Source: Moritella sp. PE36
GTDB taxonomy: Bacteria > Pseudomonadota > Gammaproteobacteria > Enterobacterales > Moritellaceae
Length of the DNA stretch: 64,000 nt
NCBI RefSeq assembly: GCF_000170855.1
Contig: NZ_ABCQ01000014.1
Location: 36,462 to 100,461 of the forward strand
Direction of reading: 5' to 3'
Shown: positions 28,226 through 37,134 of the stretch, piece by piece
Position numbering within the stretch: position 1 is the first letter of the stretch
Layout: each line of letters starts with the position of its first letter
Program-made: the position numbers and the translations under genes
Notes under the pieces: generated by a model
The model's input: only the letters and a program-made list of their open reading frames with translations
Told to the model about the DNA's origin: nothing
Database searches by the model: none

Positions 28226-29716
28226 TTATTTATTATTTAGATCAATGACAATTGCCGTTGCATCGTCATTGAGCTGTTCTGGTGAAAGAGATTCAAATCG
28301 TAACCATAACTGATCCAGAATATTCTGAGCTGTTGTTCCTTTAATCCCAGTGAGTATGCAGTCAATACCATCACAATTTCTATCTATATTTTCAAAAATA
28401 CCATCTGAATAGAAAAAAAGTTTTTCATCTGGTTCTAATTGTATCGTAACAGCTGAATATTCTTCGTCAGGCAAAAGCCCTAATACTGTACCTTTACAAT
28501 CAATTACCTCATAACCCGTTTTGTGTAACAAGTAGGGTTGAGGATGCCCTGCGGTCGCGATTTCGCATTGGTTGCCAGTTAATTTTACAACAATACACGT
28601 CAGCATACTGCTTTCTAGCAGTTGATTTAGAAATAACCTTTTTGACAAACCCGACAGTAATTCAGTGGGCGATTTAGGCGTTGATGTGATCAGACCTTCT
28701 AAGTAGCCCATTATCGCAAAGCTATGGAACTTAGCGACAGGACCATGCCCCATAATATCACCTAAAATAAGTAACTTACTATCTCCATAATCATGAAAGA
28801 ATACAAAATCCCCACCACCTTCACTCGCTGGAGTATGGGCTAATGAAAAGTGCCAATCACCAGCCATTGATGGTAATGAGGGTTTGAATGGCCGACTCAG
28901 TGATTCAACAACGCGCTGTTGATAATGTAGTGCAAGCTGGTTAGTTCGCCGTATTACACGAGTACAAACTGCTAATAATGCAGTTTTGGTGATCGGTTTA
29001 ATTAAATATCCATCAATCGATACCTCAGCGGCCTGCTCTTGTATTGATACGTTATCATCGCCAGTTAAAAATACAAATGGCGTTAAAACTCCCTTATCAA
29101 AGGATTCAACTTTAAGCCGAAATTCAAATCCGGACATTTCAGGCATATGAATATCTGCAATAATGAGATCACAGCCTTCGTGTTCAATGAATTTAAGTGC
29201 CAGAATAGCCTCCGAAAATATATGCACCACAAAATCATGTTGCAGAAAACTTCGATATGCACACAATAGGATCCGATCATCATCAACAACAACCACAGTT
29301 AATTTTTTGGTCTGTTCTGTTAATGGACAAATGAATTTATTAATTCCATCATGACTCGTATAACTACCAGCACGGTTATTCTTTTGAATTAATGCTAACC
29401 CCATACCACCGGTGAGTAATTGACCGTTGAATATGTCATTAACATCCACGTTATAGGGATTAAAACTATCACCACTATCAGAAACTGCAAAATACCAATG
29501 TCCTTTAACACCTGCCAGCTGAATGCGAAACCAATTAGCAGAACCTTGATTATGGAAATACAAGTTAGAGAGGTACTCTGCTAACACTAATGTAACGCGA
29601 TCTATTTCAGCTTGTTCCAGAGCGAGTTGGTGGCACAAAGTGGATAACAGGCGCCGAACCTCACTAATTGAATCAAGCTTTAATGGATATTGCTTGGCGA
29701 ATAGTTGTGTTTTCAT
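28226..29716 (-). CDS. SypE-like HATPase-REC-PP2C partner-switch regulator
   Basis: A 496-residue three-domain protein. An RsbW-type HATPase (residues about 1-135) has the N-box AEYLSNLYFH and GGMGLALI. A central receiver (about 140-255) has VVVDDD, phospho-Asp in IIADIHMPEMSG and Lys in YLIKP. A C-terminal SpoIIE/RsbU PP2C phosphatase (about 290-495) has GGGD and LGDIMGHGP metal ligands. This order is that of V. fischeri SypE, which phosphorylates and dephosphorylates the STAS protein SypA. A STAS protein heads this operon. It overlaps the ATPase gene by 1 bp (TGATG). Confidence 0.9.
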   Translation of the reverse strand: MKTQLFAKQYPLKLDSISEVRRLLSTLCHQLALEQAEIDRVTLVLAEYLSNLYFHNQGSANWFRIQLAGVKGHWYFAVSDSGDSFNPYNVDVNDIFNGQLLTGGMGLALIQKNNRAGSYTSHDGINKFICPLTEQTKKLTVVVVDDDRILLCAYRSFLQHDFVVHIFSEAILALKFIEHEGCDLIIADIHMPEMSGFEFRLKVESFDKGVLTPFVFLTGDDNVSIQEQAAEVSIDGYLIKPITKTALLAVCTRVIRRTNQLALHYQQRVVESLSRPFKPSLPSMAGDWHFSLAHTPASEGGGDFVFFHDYGDSKLLILGDIMGHGPVAKFHSFAIMGYLEGLITSTPKSPTELLSGLSKRLFLNQLLESSMLTCIVVKLTGNQCEIATAGHPQPYLLHKTGYEVIDCKGTVLGLLPDEEYSAVTIQLEPDEKLFFYSDGIFENIDRNCDGIDCILTGIKGTTAQNILDQLWLRFESLSPEQLNDDATAIVIDLNNK

Positions 29717-30435
29717 CAGCGACCAAGTTTTCCTTTTAGTAAATCAATATTAGAAATGCGATTAAGCAACCATTGTTTAAGCATCGGGAAACGTTTGAGT
29801 CGCCTGCGCACTGAGTTTCTTAATTGCATATCGAGCGGTGGGCACTTAACATCATTGATAACTGCTCCAAGTAATTTCACATGATTGTGCTTAAAAATAT
29901 CAATTGTTTTTAATACGTTACTCTCGAGCGAAATACCGGGTGCGACAACCAGTAAACTTGCATCACAACCCCTAGCAATAACTTCTCCAGGTATGTTCGA
30001 AAAATTTGTTCGAGTAATTGCACATGTATCAAATATAATAAAATTATAGTGTTGTAACCAAAATTTGATCGCATTTTTGATCTTTATTTCATCGCGGAAG
30101 GTAATATTTTGATCTTGGCCACTTTCTGGGGCAGGTAAAATATCTATATTGGCCGAAAATTCAGTGATGCGGGCCTTTTGTAAATCAGATTCATCAAGGG
30201 ACCATAACTGCTTTGCTTTAACATATTCATTTGTAATTGCGGGTTTAAATGTATTGAGATCGACAATGAGTACTTTACTGCCTGACACTTTATGACGCCG
30301 AGCAAGCGCTAAAACCAACTCAGTAGTGCCCTCCTTTCCTTGAGCGCAATTTACCGCTAAAGACTTAATATTTTCATTCATAATCAACTGATATATTTGT
30401 TCTATTTCTATAAATGTTTCCGGTAATATATTCAT
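29716..30435 (-). CDS. MinD/CpsD-like P-loop ATPase with abnormal Walker A
   Basis: A 239-residue protein with the fold of the BY-kinase/ParA-MinD group: a second Walker-A-like strand (VLIVDLNTFKP) and Walker B (FIIFDTCAI) are clear. The Walker A reads NCAQGKEGTTEL, so the usual G-K-[ST] step is missing and the lysine is displaced two positions upstream. There is no C-terminal Tyr cluster, so it is probably not an autokinase. Start 30435 is coupled (ATGA) to the SLBB gene. It may energise or regulate the export apparatus, or be a pseudo-ATPase. Confidence 0.75.
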   Translation of the reverse strand: MNILPETFIEIEQIYQLIMNENIKSLAVNCAQGKEGTTELVLALARRHKVSGSKVLIVDLNTFKPAITNEYVKAKQLWSLDESDLQKARITEFSANIDILPAPESGQDQNITFRDEIKIKNAIKFWLQHYNFIIFDTCAITRTNFSNIPGEVIARGCDASLLVVAPGISLESNVLKTIDIFKHNHVKLLGAVINDVKCPPLDMQLRNSVRRRLKRFPMLKQWLLNRISNIDLLKGKLGR

Positions 30436-32537
30436 AATGAAGAGCCTACGATAAAGAGTGTAACGACACTCAGTGCACTCCCTAATATATCCATTAACTG
30501 ACTCCAATTAGACTCTTTTTCATTCGGAATATAAATGGTATCGCCTGCATGTATAATTGGAATATCACGATAGTCTGGCTGGATAAAATAATGCTTCATA
30601 TTAAACGTACGTGCCGTGTGTTGCATTTCCCCATGTTTAGTAACAATGACAATGCGATCGATATAAGCTTCTGTAGTTGGACCTCCGGCCATGGTTAATA
30701 TGCCCACTATATCGAGTGAAGGATCATATTTGTAACGACCAGGGTTATGCACAGCGCCTAATACCTGCACTATATTAGTCGTATTATTTAATACCCCTTG
30801 CTGACTCTTCGCGGGAATATAAATCGTATCCCCAGGTAATATTTGTGGTAATAGCGTTTCATCTCCCGTCTCAAAGTACATATCAAGATCGAGTGTTGAT
30901 GTTTTTGCATATCGTCTATTTCGATGTGTCACTTTAATGTGTTTGATATCAGCATCATTAGTTGGGCCATCAGCAGCAGATAATAAATCAAGGAAGTCTA
31001 ACCGACTGTTAAAAGCATACCGTCCAGGCGATCCAACCGCGCCGAGAATGTAAATAGAAGATTCAGATTCTTGCTTAATCCATCTCGATTTATTATCAGT
31101 TGGATCATCCGGAAGCTCTGTGAACATTACCGTGTCACCCGCCGATAACTGTGGCAGAGTTAAATAGTCACCACCAACTTTCATGAATTGCTCTAAATCA
31201 AAAAGCTGGCGCTCACCTAAACCATCATTACCAACAATAATTATTTTTGCTAAGTCTGCCTTTTCAGTTGGGCCTTCAGCGTGTCCTAATAGATCAAGAA
31301 ATGTCATATCATCATCCCATTGATAACGACCGGGGTTTTTCACTGCACCAATGATTTTAATTGCTTCATTATGTGCTTCAATTAACCATGACTTCTCAAT
31401 CATGTCCGCCTTTTCAGGTAAGAAAATGACATCCCCCCCGTCAATGTCAGGAAAAGGGTTGTTTGCAGGATCATCAGAATATTTTTTTAAATCAAAACGG
31501 AACGTTTCACCATTCAATTTAAGCACTCGAATTTGCTGTGTATCGGCATATCGATTAGGACCACCTGCATTGGCGAGCATATCCATAAAGGTAATACCCT
31601 CACGGCCTTCATAAGCCCCCGGCTTGTTGACTTGCCCCATGACGTAAACAACTTGCAAACCAACTTTGATATCTTCGACCTGAATAGGCACAAAAATAGT
31701 CGTACCGGGTTTTATTATCGGTAGTTTAGAGACATCCCCAGTATCTAGATAATGTTTTAAGTCGAAGACCTGTGGTTCTTTAGCCCCTATAATCCTGATT
31801 TTACCAACGTTGCCATATCGCGTCACACCATTTGCTTTCATCAAACTTTCGATGATAGTCATCCCGGGCACATAGGAAAATGTGCCGGGCGTATTCACCT
31901 CACCGAAAACAGTCACCGCTTTCTGAGTATCACTTGCATCTCCACCTAGTTTTAATGACCTGGCATCAAAAATCATCTGCACATTACCTGTCAATGGTGA
32001 CGAAGGTACAAAGATAATATCCCCAGATCTTAGTGCTGGCAGTAACGTTTCATCGCCTGTTTCCAGATAACGCTTAAAGTTAAATATGATAACTTTACCA
32101 CCGCGTTGTAACTGCATGTTATCGAGTTGAGCGCCAGCTAACATCCCGCCAGCTTTATTTAACGCCATCTGTACATTCCCAAGTTCGGGCAGCACAACCT
32201 CGCGAGGGTCATTTACATAACCTAATACTGTCACTAGTTTTTCTCGTGCTCTAAATTCAATATACAGCTTTGATATATCACGAAATACCACACTTAAAGA
32301 TTGCTTTAACTCTTCTAATACTGCCGTTAATGTTTTGCCTTTTACATGTATTCGCCCGACTTCGGGGAGTTGTATAGATCCACTTGCATCTACTTGAAAC
32401 GGTTTTTCAAAATCTTTTTCGCCCGGCATAAAAATAAACAGTTGATCTCCCGAATCGATAATGTCACCTTGGGCAAACGCTATTGATGATGCAGACAAAA
32501 AAGTAAAGCACAACATAAGGCAGCAGAATAATTTCAT
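30432..32537 (-). CDS. Multi-SLBB polysaccharide export-type protein (Wza-related)
   Basis: A 701-residue periplasmic/outer-membrane protein. It has a signal peptide (cleaved near SIAFA), an N-terminal Poly_export domain (about 25-105), then six SLBB domains starting near residues 107, 208, 297, 393, 495 and 590, each with a V/I-x-x-x-G-x-V-x-x-P-G motif. A C-terminal hydrophobic helix follows (VVTLFIVGSSL). Classical Wza has two or three SLBBs, so this is an expanded form. There is no lipobox. It is overlapped by 4 bp at both ends with its neighbours. No glycosyltransferase or chain-length (PCP) gene is in the operon, so the exported polymer is unknown. Confidence 0.85.
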   Translation of the reverse strand: MKLFCCLMLCFTFLSASSIAFAQGDIIDSGDQLFIFMPGEKDFEKPFQVDASGSIQLPEVGRIHVKGKTLTAVLEELKQSLSVVFRDISKLYIEFRAREKLVTVLGYVNDPREVVLPELGNVQMALNKAGGMLAGAQLDNMQLQRGGKVIIFNFKRYLETGDETLLPALRSGDIIFVPSSPLTGNVQMIFDARSLKLGGDASDTQKAVTVFGEVNTPGTFSYVPGMTIIESLMKANGVTRYGNVGKIRIIGAKEPQVFDLKHYLDTGDVSKLPIIKPGTTIFVPIQVEDIKVGLQVVYVMGQVNKPGAYEGREGITFMDMLANAGGPNRYADTQQIRVLKLNGETFRFDLKKYSDDPANNPFPDIDGGDVIFLPEKADMIEKSWLIEAHNEAIKIIGAVKNPGRYQWDDDMTFLDLLGHAEGPTEKADLAKIIIVGNDGLGERQLFDLEQFMKVGGDYLTLPQLSAGDTVMFTELPDDPTDNKSRWIKQESESSIYILGAVGSPGRYAFNSRLDFLDLLSAADGPTNDADIKHIKVTHRNRRYAKTSTLDLDMYFETGDETLLPQILPGDTIYIPAKSQQGVLNNTTNIVQVLGAVHNPGRYKYDPSLDIVGILTMAGGPTTEAYIDRIVIVTKHGEMQHTARTFNMKHYFIQPDYRDIPIIHAGDTIYIPNEKESNWSQLMDILGSALSVVTLFIVGSSL

Positions 32538-33658
32538 AAAGTGACCCCTTTCGGCAACGCCGCATCACTAAATAATTCACCATTGTTCAACAAAAACCGC
32601 CAGTTTTTAACTTTATGGTCTACCTCTTTATTATTCTTTGATTGCCAGATAAGCGTGCTAATTACTGGCGCTAATGGTGGTGTAGCACCAAGTCTTAGTT
32701 CTTCATATACCACTTTGTTTTGAGTTGGGTTTGCAGCTAGACCCGAGACATAATTGAGGATCACATCTGTGCGTAAATTAAGTAATTCGACATTACCTAA
32801 ACTGGTAGCGAACCTCCCCTCGGCATAATTAGTAGGCTTAGTATTAGATATACGAATTTCATGAATTTGAGCTGGGGTATGTTGTTGTTCAATGACTAAC
32901 TGTGATCGAGATAATTGCTGGACGTTCACGCTTGGTATCTGGTCAAAGAGTAAATACTGACGCATTATGTCATTATAATCTTCATCACTACTCTTAGCTG
33001 AAACAGCTATCCCTTCACTCGAGCTATCTATGATGGTATCAACGTTATGAACAACAATATTTTTGCTGTAATTAATTGTTAACGCGTCTATTTTTGGACT
33101 TGTGGGATCTTTAAGTAAGTTATATTTAGTATATTCAATAACAATTTTAGGATTATCTAACAGTAAAAAACTGACTTGGCGAAGGCACACTTTGTACAAT
33201 TCAGTCATAATTGCATTACCGTCTTCAAATTGCGGAGCGCAATATAACAAGAGATCAAGTTGATAAATCAAAGGGTGTACAAAATTAGACGTAAATAATT
33301 GAGGGGGCTGTGCACAATTAGTATTACTACTTGTCGTATTTAGATTAACAATTAAATCAGTAATATGTTGTTCTAGGATAGCCATTTCGACTTTTACATG
33401 TTCCGGATCTTCAACCGAAATTGATTTCTCCACACGACTATTAATACTTTCTACTTTTTTTACATATGCAGGTATACACGTTTTTGCGCCTCGTAAATTG
33501 GCCACTGAAAAATGTAGATTCAAATAATCATAATGTTGTTTAAAATAAATTCGTTCCTCTGTATGTATTGCAACATTGTCAAAATAGCCCTCTTTAGGCC
33601 AATTTGTGCATGCCGATAAAGACATGCAAATAGCTATCCATAGCAATAATTTGTTCAT
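32534..33658 (-). CDS. Lipoprotein of the SLBB/partner-switch operon, unknown function
   Basis: A 374-residue lipoprotein with lipobox LSAC (Cys17) after a short signal peptide. Six further cysteines (in KTCIP, TNCAQ, LYCAP, VCLRQ) suggest disulfides. I recognise no domain. The C-terminal third is beta-rich with a repeat of N-x-V-x-x-L-N-L-R type. It overlaps the SLBB gene by 4 bp and follows the STAS gene by 21 bp, so it is likely an envelope partner of the SLBB protein. Confidence 0.7.
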   Translation of the reverse strand: MNKLLLWIAICMSLSACTNWPKEGYFDNVAIHTEERIYFKQHYDYLNLHFSVANLRGAKTCIPAYVKKVESINSRVEKSISVEDPEHVKVEMAILEQHITDLIVNLNTTSSNTNCAQPPQLFTSNFVHPLIYQLDLLLYCAPQFEDGNAIMTELYKVCLRQVSFLLLDNPKIVIEYTKYNLLKDPTSPKIDALTINYSKNIVVHNVDTIIDSSSEGIAVSAKSSDEDYNDIMRQYLLFDQIPSVNVQQLSRSQLVIEQQHTPAQIHEIRISNTKPTNYAEGRFATSLGNVELLNLRTDVILNYVSGLAANPTQNKVVYEELRLGATPPLAPVISTLIWQSKNNKEVDHKVKNWRFLLNNGELFSDAALPKGVTL

Positions 33659-33679
33659 TCAATACCTTACGGCATTTAA

Positions 33680-34015
33680 TTATGCCGAGCGATTACTCTC
33701 ACATTCAGTAATATTTTCGATAAAAGGAATTGCATTTTCAACACGTAACATGGTCATTAATTTATAAGGCTGGCCAGATACTTTGAGTAAGGAGAGCGTA
33801 CGACGTTGTGAGGTGAGTCTTTTGAATAAAAAAACAATTGCACCAATACCGGTTGAGTCGATAAAGGTCACATTGGTAAAATCTAAAATTATATTTTCAG
33901 CATGTTCATCAACTAATGCTTCCAACCTTGGCTGTAAGCTAACAACGTTCTCAGTATCAAGATCGGTAGCTATCTTTAAAATTATGATTCCATTATGAGG
34001 TCGTAACATTTCCAT
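33680..34015 (-). CDS. STAS-domain protein (SypA / anti-sigma-factor-antagonist type)
   Basis: A 111-residue single STAS domain. The helix start FIDSTGIGAIVFL carries the serine that is phosphorylated in SpoIIAA/SypA proteins. It is the first gene of the operon and the natural substrate for the HATPase and PP2C domains of the protein at 28226. The ATG at 34015 has AGGAG 8 bases upstream; the codon before it is GTG. The output target could be the export machinery or a sigma/anti-sigma pair elsewhere. Confidence 0.9.
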   Translation of the reverse strand: MEMLRPHNGIIILKIATDLDTENVVSLQPRLEALVDEHAENIILDFTNVTFIDSTGIGAIVFLFKRLTSQRRTLSLLKVSGQPYKLMTMLRVENAIPFIENITECESNRSA

Positions 34016-34132
34016 CACTAATGCTCCTAGATAATACAGAATTGATCCTGAGGGCGAATTATTAGCGAAGATAAATTTTTAATATTTTCAACCTCATTAT
34101 TAATAATATAGACAATTAAACTAGAAAATGCA

Positions 34133-34159
34133 CAAATAAAAAAACCACCCGAAGGTGAT
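34133..34159 (-). terminator. Hairpin with TTCG loop and T-run (minus strand)
   Basis: ATCACC-TTCG-GGTGGT followed by T7 on the minus strand. It would end leftward transcripts coming from the 34.5-35 kb cassette gene before the STAS operon. Confidence 0.7.
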
Positions 34160-34249
34160 TTAGTATCACACTTAAGCATTTGAATTTAATATTTTATTAT
34201 TTACCAGTGTCCACATCTCGACCACATGTACGTTAATAAGCTAAAAATA

Positions 34250-34266
34250 AGACCTCATTGAGGTCT
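34250..34266. terminator. Short bidirectional hairpin
   Basis: AGACCTC-ATT-GAGGTCT, a perfect 7-bp stem flanked by CTTTATTT on one side and TTATTTTT on the other (reverse strand), so it could terminate either way. Confidence 0.55.
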
Positions 34267-34431
34267 CTTTATTTACAAGTAGTTACCTATTCTTTAGCTA
34301 ATTTGGGGTAACTTATTGAATTACCCCTTCTTCGCATATAGCCAAATGTGGTTGTGTATAGTCACCAATTGACCGTCATTTAATCGCCTCTGCTCAGTCT
34401 GTCATTATGTTTAATAGAGCTAAGAGATATG

Positions 34432-34541
34432 AATTAACGCCGCAAACAACAGCGCGTAGGTTGGCGTTGTTTTTGCTGGCTTTTTGTTTTAGCAAAAACG
34501 GCGACAACCGTTATGCGTCTGATTGATTTGCTTTGTTAAGC
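34432..34541 (-). repeat. Integron attC-like site (solo cassette)
   Basis: About 110 bp, palindromic on the minus strand. The outer boxes are GCTTAAC (34535-34541, matching RYYYAAC) and GTTAATT (34432-34438). Inner pairing is GCAAA/TTTGC and a long imperfect stem (GTTGTCGCCGTTTTTGCT against AGCAAAAACAACGCCAAC). The stop codon of the adjacent gene lies inside the first box, as in integron cassettes. The cassette's left core GTTAGGC (35047-35053) matches the complement of GCTTAAC at 6 of 7 bases. Confidence 0.75.
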
Positions 34542-35030
34542 ATTGCAGCCTAAGACTCCAACCCTGTGCTCAAACCAACCACTCTTTTCTTGTTCATTAA
34601 TATACTCGAGAATTACGTTTTGCTTATCACTGGAAACTGATTTCAAATGCCGGTTGAAAGTTTTGATCACACTTTCATGTTCAGTACCCTCACCATTTGC
34701 AATTGATACCATAAAATCACCAGCCCAATCAGGAAATGTTTTAATTAGTCTAGGCAACTCTTGTATAAGTGACATGCAGAAATTATCTTCACCAAAAAGC
34801 CACGCAGCACGACCAGCCGTTTGGTAAGCACCATAATCATGCTCTGCTTGAATAGATTCAAAAATTGCCAACGCATACTCAGAGCCTTCAGTGCCGTCTA
34901 ATAAGTCGAGCATTTCGATGTACCTATTAAACCCTTGTTCAGATTCGTCGGGCGAAACGGAATTATCAGAATCTTGTACAATATTCCCGACATGTAACAA
35001 CTCTTTCCTCCACTCGTCGAAATTACTCAT
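34536..35030 (-). CDS. Solo integron-cassette protein, unknown function
   Basis: A 164-residue soluble, acidic, mostly helical protein. I recognise no family with confidence. The segment WLFGEDNFCMSLIQELPRLIKTFPDWAGDFMVSIANG resembles all-helical immunity or effector-partner proteins, but this is a loose impression. The 5' end is cassette-like (core GTTAGGC at 35047-35053, a 17-nt leader with GAGGAAG, then ATG) and the TAA is in the attC box. It sits between the STAS operon and the prophage. Confidence 0.75.
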   Translation of the reverse strand: MSNFDEWRKELLHVGNIVQDSDNSVSPDESEQGFNRYIEMLDLLDGTEGSEYALAIFESIQAEHDYGAYQTAGRAAWLFGEDNFCMSLIQELPRLIKTFPDWAGDFMVSIANGEGTEHESVIKTFNRHLKSVSSDKQNVILEYINEQEKSGWFEHRVGVLGCNA

Positions 35031-35053
35031 ATGACTTCCTCGTAATGCCTAAC

Positions 35054-35379
35054 GTTTGTATAGTAGGACTGCTCAATTCCCCAAATCTGTTCACCCTAGT
35101 CAATATTGACTAATCAAATGAAAAATAAGATAAAACGCCAATCTGACATTAAAACCTATTTTGAGAAAGTGTGCATTCCTGTTATTTATTTTTCAAGTCT
35201 TGTTAATTATGAAAAAAACTTAATATGCGACTGATTCTATTAGCTATTTTTATTTAATGCAAAGGAAAAAAGACTAACCTCAGACAAACTGTGACTAAAC
35301 TGAAAAATAAACAAATTATACTGTATAAAATCATAGTTTCTGGTTATAAAACGGCGACAGTATTTAACAACCTTAATTT
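35054..35379. other. Non-coding stretch at the presumed left end of the prophage
   Basis: About 326 bp, AT-rich, with no gene seen. The prophage attachment site on this side should lie here or slightly further left. Its core cannot be identified without the other prophage end. Confidence 0.4.
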
Positions 35380-35577
35380 TTACACAACCTTATACTGTCC
35401 AGCCGAGCTACCACCCGGTACCACAACCAACGCATTCGCGGTTATCTCATCAACAACCGCATTAGCGATGGCTTGTGCTAATACCGATGCCTGGGCATGT
35501 TCCCCATCAATAACAATTCCGCCCTTAACCATTTCAGCTTCAATTTTACTTTTTAATCCTGACTTACTTAATGCCAT
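35380..35577 (-). CDS. Small phage protein after the spike gene
   Basis: A 65-residue protein (MALSKSGLKSKIEAEMVKGG...) with a short helical N-terminus and a glycine-rich end. It is the last gene of the late tail operon, 1 bp after the spike stop. The upstream in-frame extension overlaps the spike gene and is rejected. Similar small proteins end late operons of K139-type phages; the role is unknown, possibly structural. Confidence 0.65.
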   Translation of the reverse strand: MALSKSGLKSKIEAEMVKGGIVIDGEHAQASVLAQAIANAVVDEITANALVVVPGGSSAGQYKVV

Positions 35578-35578
35578 A

Positions 35579-36433
35579 TTATTTCCCTGCAAAAACGGTA
35601 GTGGAGCCATCAACATGCGGTTTACCAGTAAAAGGACAAATGCTTGCACAGGTGATCACCCCTTTACCGCCATTAAGTTTAATCGTGTCTGCATCTTCGG
35701 TTATATTCTTGGCTTTAATGATCAGTGATTTTGCACTGTCTAAATGCATGTCTTCTGTGCTTTGTATTTTAACTTCTTTGTTACTGCCTAAAAGCAGGTT
35801 ATCCAATGAGGTAATAATCGCCTTTTCACCGACGAGTATTTTTAATGCCCCCATAATTTCATTTACCTGGTTACCGTCTATTTTATTAATGTCGTGCGTA
35901 GCAACCTTAGTACTGCGTTCGTGGTAATTCTGTTCGCTGGTTTGGGCATCCACTATCGACTTCTGACAGCTTTGTTTTATTTCACCATCTGTCTGCAGGT
36001 GCCAATCACCATTACTACCGACTAACTTACTGCGATGCGATTGCTGTAGACTCACATCGGTTGCGCGGTTATCCGGTACCAACGTATGCCAGGGTAAAAG
36101 CGAAGTGATCACCGGCAATGAATCAAGACCATCAATATATTGAATTAAGCACTGCATGCCTGGTGTTGGTTCAACGAACAGACCATGTTCATGTCCCTGC
36201 CCTGACGCAATACTCACTTGCTCAAAGACAGGAACGGCTAAGGGCTTACCTGTTACCGCATCTAATAACTGGATATCAGCCGCTTTATAGGCGCGAAATG
36301 CACTGCTTACACTGGCGCCACTAACCGGCATATCATAAATTTTCTCTATTCGAGCCAATTGCGGTAAGTGTTTACGCTGTCCTAATTCAGGAAAGTAACG
36401 TAATACTAAGCGGCGTATAGCGTTTTTGACCAT
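35579..36433 (-). CDS. Baseplate spike protein (gpV/gp5-like) with PAAR-like C-terminal segment
   Basis: A 284-residue protein with an OB-fold N-terminal half (residues about 20-120, FEQVSIASGQGHEHGLFVEPTPGMQCLIQY) and a beta-helical middle with repeats of I-x-K-x-x-x-E-D type. The end ICPFTGKPHVDGSTTVFAGK resembles a metal-binding tip. It punctures the outer membrane during contraction. It overlaps the upstream hub gene by 28 bp. Confidence 0.8.
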   Translation of the reverse strand: MVKNAIRRLVLRYFPELGQRKHLPQLARIEKIYDMPVSGASVSSAFRAYKAADIQLLDAVTGKPLAVPVFEQVSIASGQGHEHGLFVEPTPGMQCLIQYIDGLDSLPVITSLLPWHTLVPDNRATDVSLQQSHRSKLVGSNGDWHLQTDGEIKQSCQKSIVDAQTSEQNYHERSTKVATHDINKIDGNQVNEIMGALKILVGEKAIITSLDNLLLGSNKEVKIQSTEDMHLDSAKSLIIKAKNITEDADTIKLNGGKGVITCASICPFTGKPHVDGSTTVFAGK

Positions 36434-37131
36434 CTGATAACCTGCTTATTTCCTGTTAATGTCACTTCACTAAGGTAACGGCCATTGAGTTTGAGTCCTG
36501 GACGTAATTTAGGGATGGCAATTAATTCACCGGTCGTCGCACTGATCGGTTTGATTGGGTGTTCTGAAAAATCAGTGATAACCGACTTGGCCCAACCCGA
36601 ATCATGCCAGCTGCCCACGTAGATTTTGCCATCAGGACGTTGTTGAAAAATATAATCCGGTACCTGGTATATTTTCCCCAGCTGACGTAATACCGATATG
36701 CCATCACCTTGATGATAAAAACAAGGCACGAGTTGATTGATGTATTCGGCATCTGGATAGATAAATTGAAGACCGGTCAGTGATAACTGGTCCAGTACAT
36801 CTTTCATCGTCGCAAAACGAATGGCCATGTTAGCCGGCAATGACAACGCGCCAAGTAATTCACGGCAAGTTAGGTACCAACGACCTGATGATTGATACTT
36901 AGATTCAATGACGCCCATAAAATAAGGCTGCAGTTTATCGACCCGATAGCCAAGGTGTAATTCCACGATGCCTTTAGGCTCTTGCTCACAGGTAACAATA
37001 AAGCTAGCACGACCAGGACTAAACAAATCAAGCTGCACACTGTTATTGATAATATTAACCACGGGTTCACCACCAATGGTTAATACGGTGGTGAGTCGGG
37101 CCGAATCGGGCTTATCCATACCTTTAGCCAT
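36406..37131 (-). CDS. Baseplate hub protein (gpD / gp27-like)
   Basis: A 241-residue hub protein: the FxPGRASFIVTCEQEP-like barrel (residues 30-60) and LTCRELLGAL, then a second domain. Shorter than P2 gpD (about 387 residues), so compact. It lies between the spike gene and an unknown baseplate gene; hub-spike adjacency supports the call. Confidence 0.7.
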   Translation of the reverse strand: MAKGMDKPDSARLTTVLTIGGEPVVNIINNSVQLDLFSPGRASFIVTCEQEPKGIVELHLGYRVDKLQPYFMGVIESKYQSSGRWYLTCRELLGALSLPANMAIRFATMKDVLDQLSLTGLQFIYPDAEYINQLVPCFYHQGDGISVLRQLGKIYQVPDYIFQQRPDGKIYVGSWHDSGWAKSVITDFSEHPIKPISATTGELIAIPKLRPGLKLNGRYLSEVTLTGNKQVIRWSKTLYAA

Positions 37132-37134
37132 AAA

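Larger units (their letters stand above)
34016..34431. other. Non-coding region upstream of the STAS operon
   Basis: About 416 bp, AT-rich, with no credible gene. It holds two hairpins (listed) and presumably the operon promoter. The right part leads to an integron-type attC site. Confidence 0.6.
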
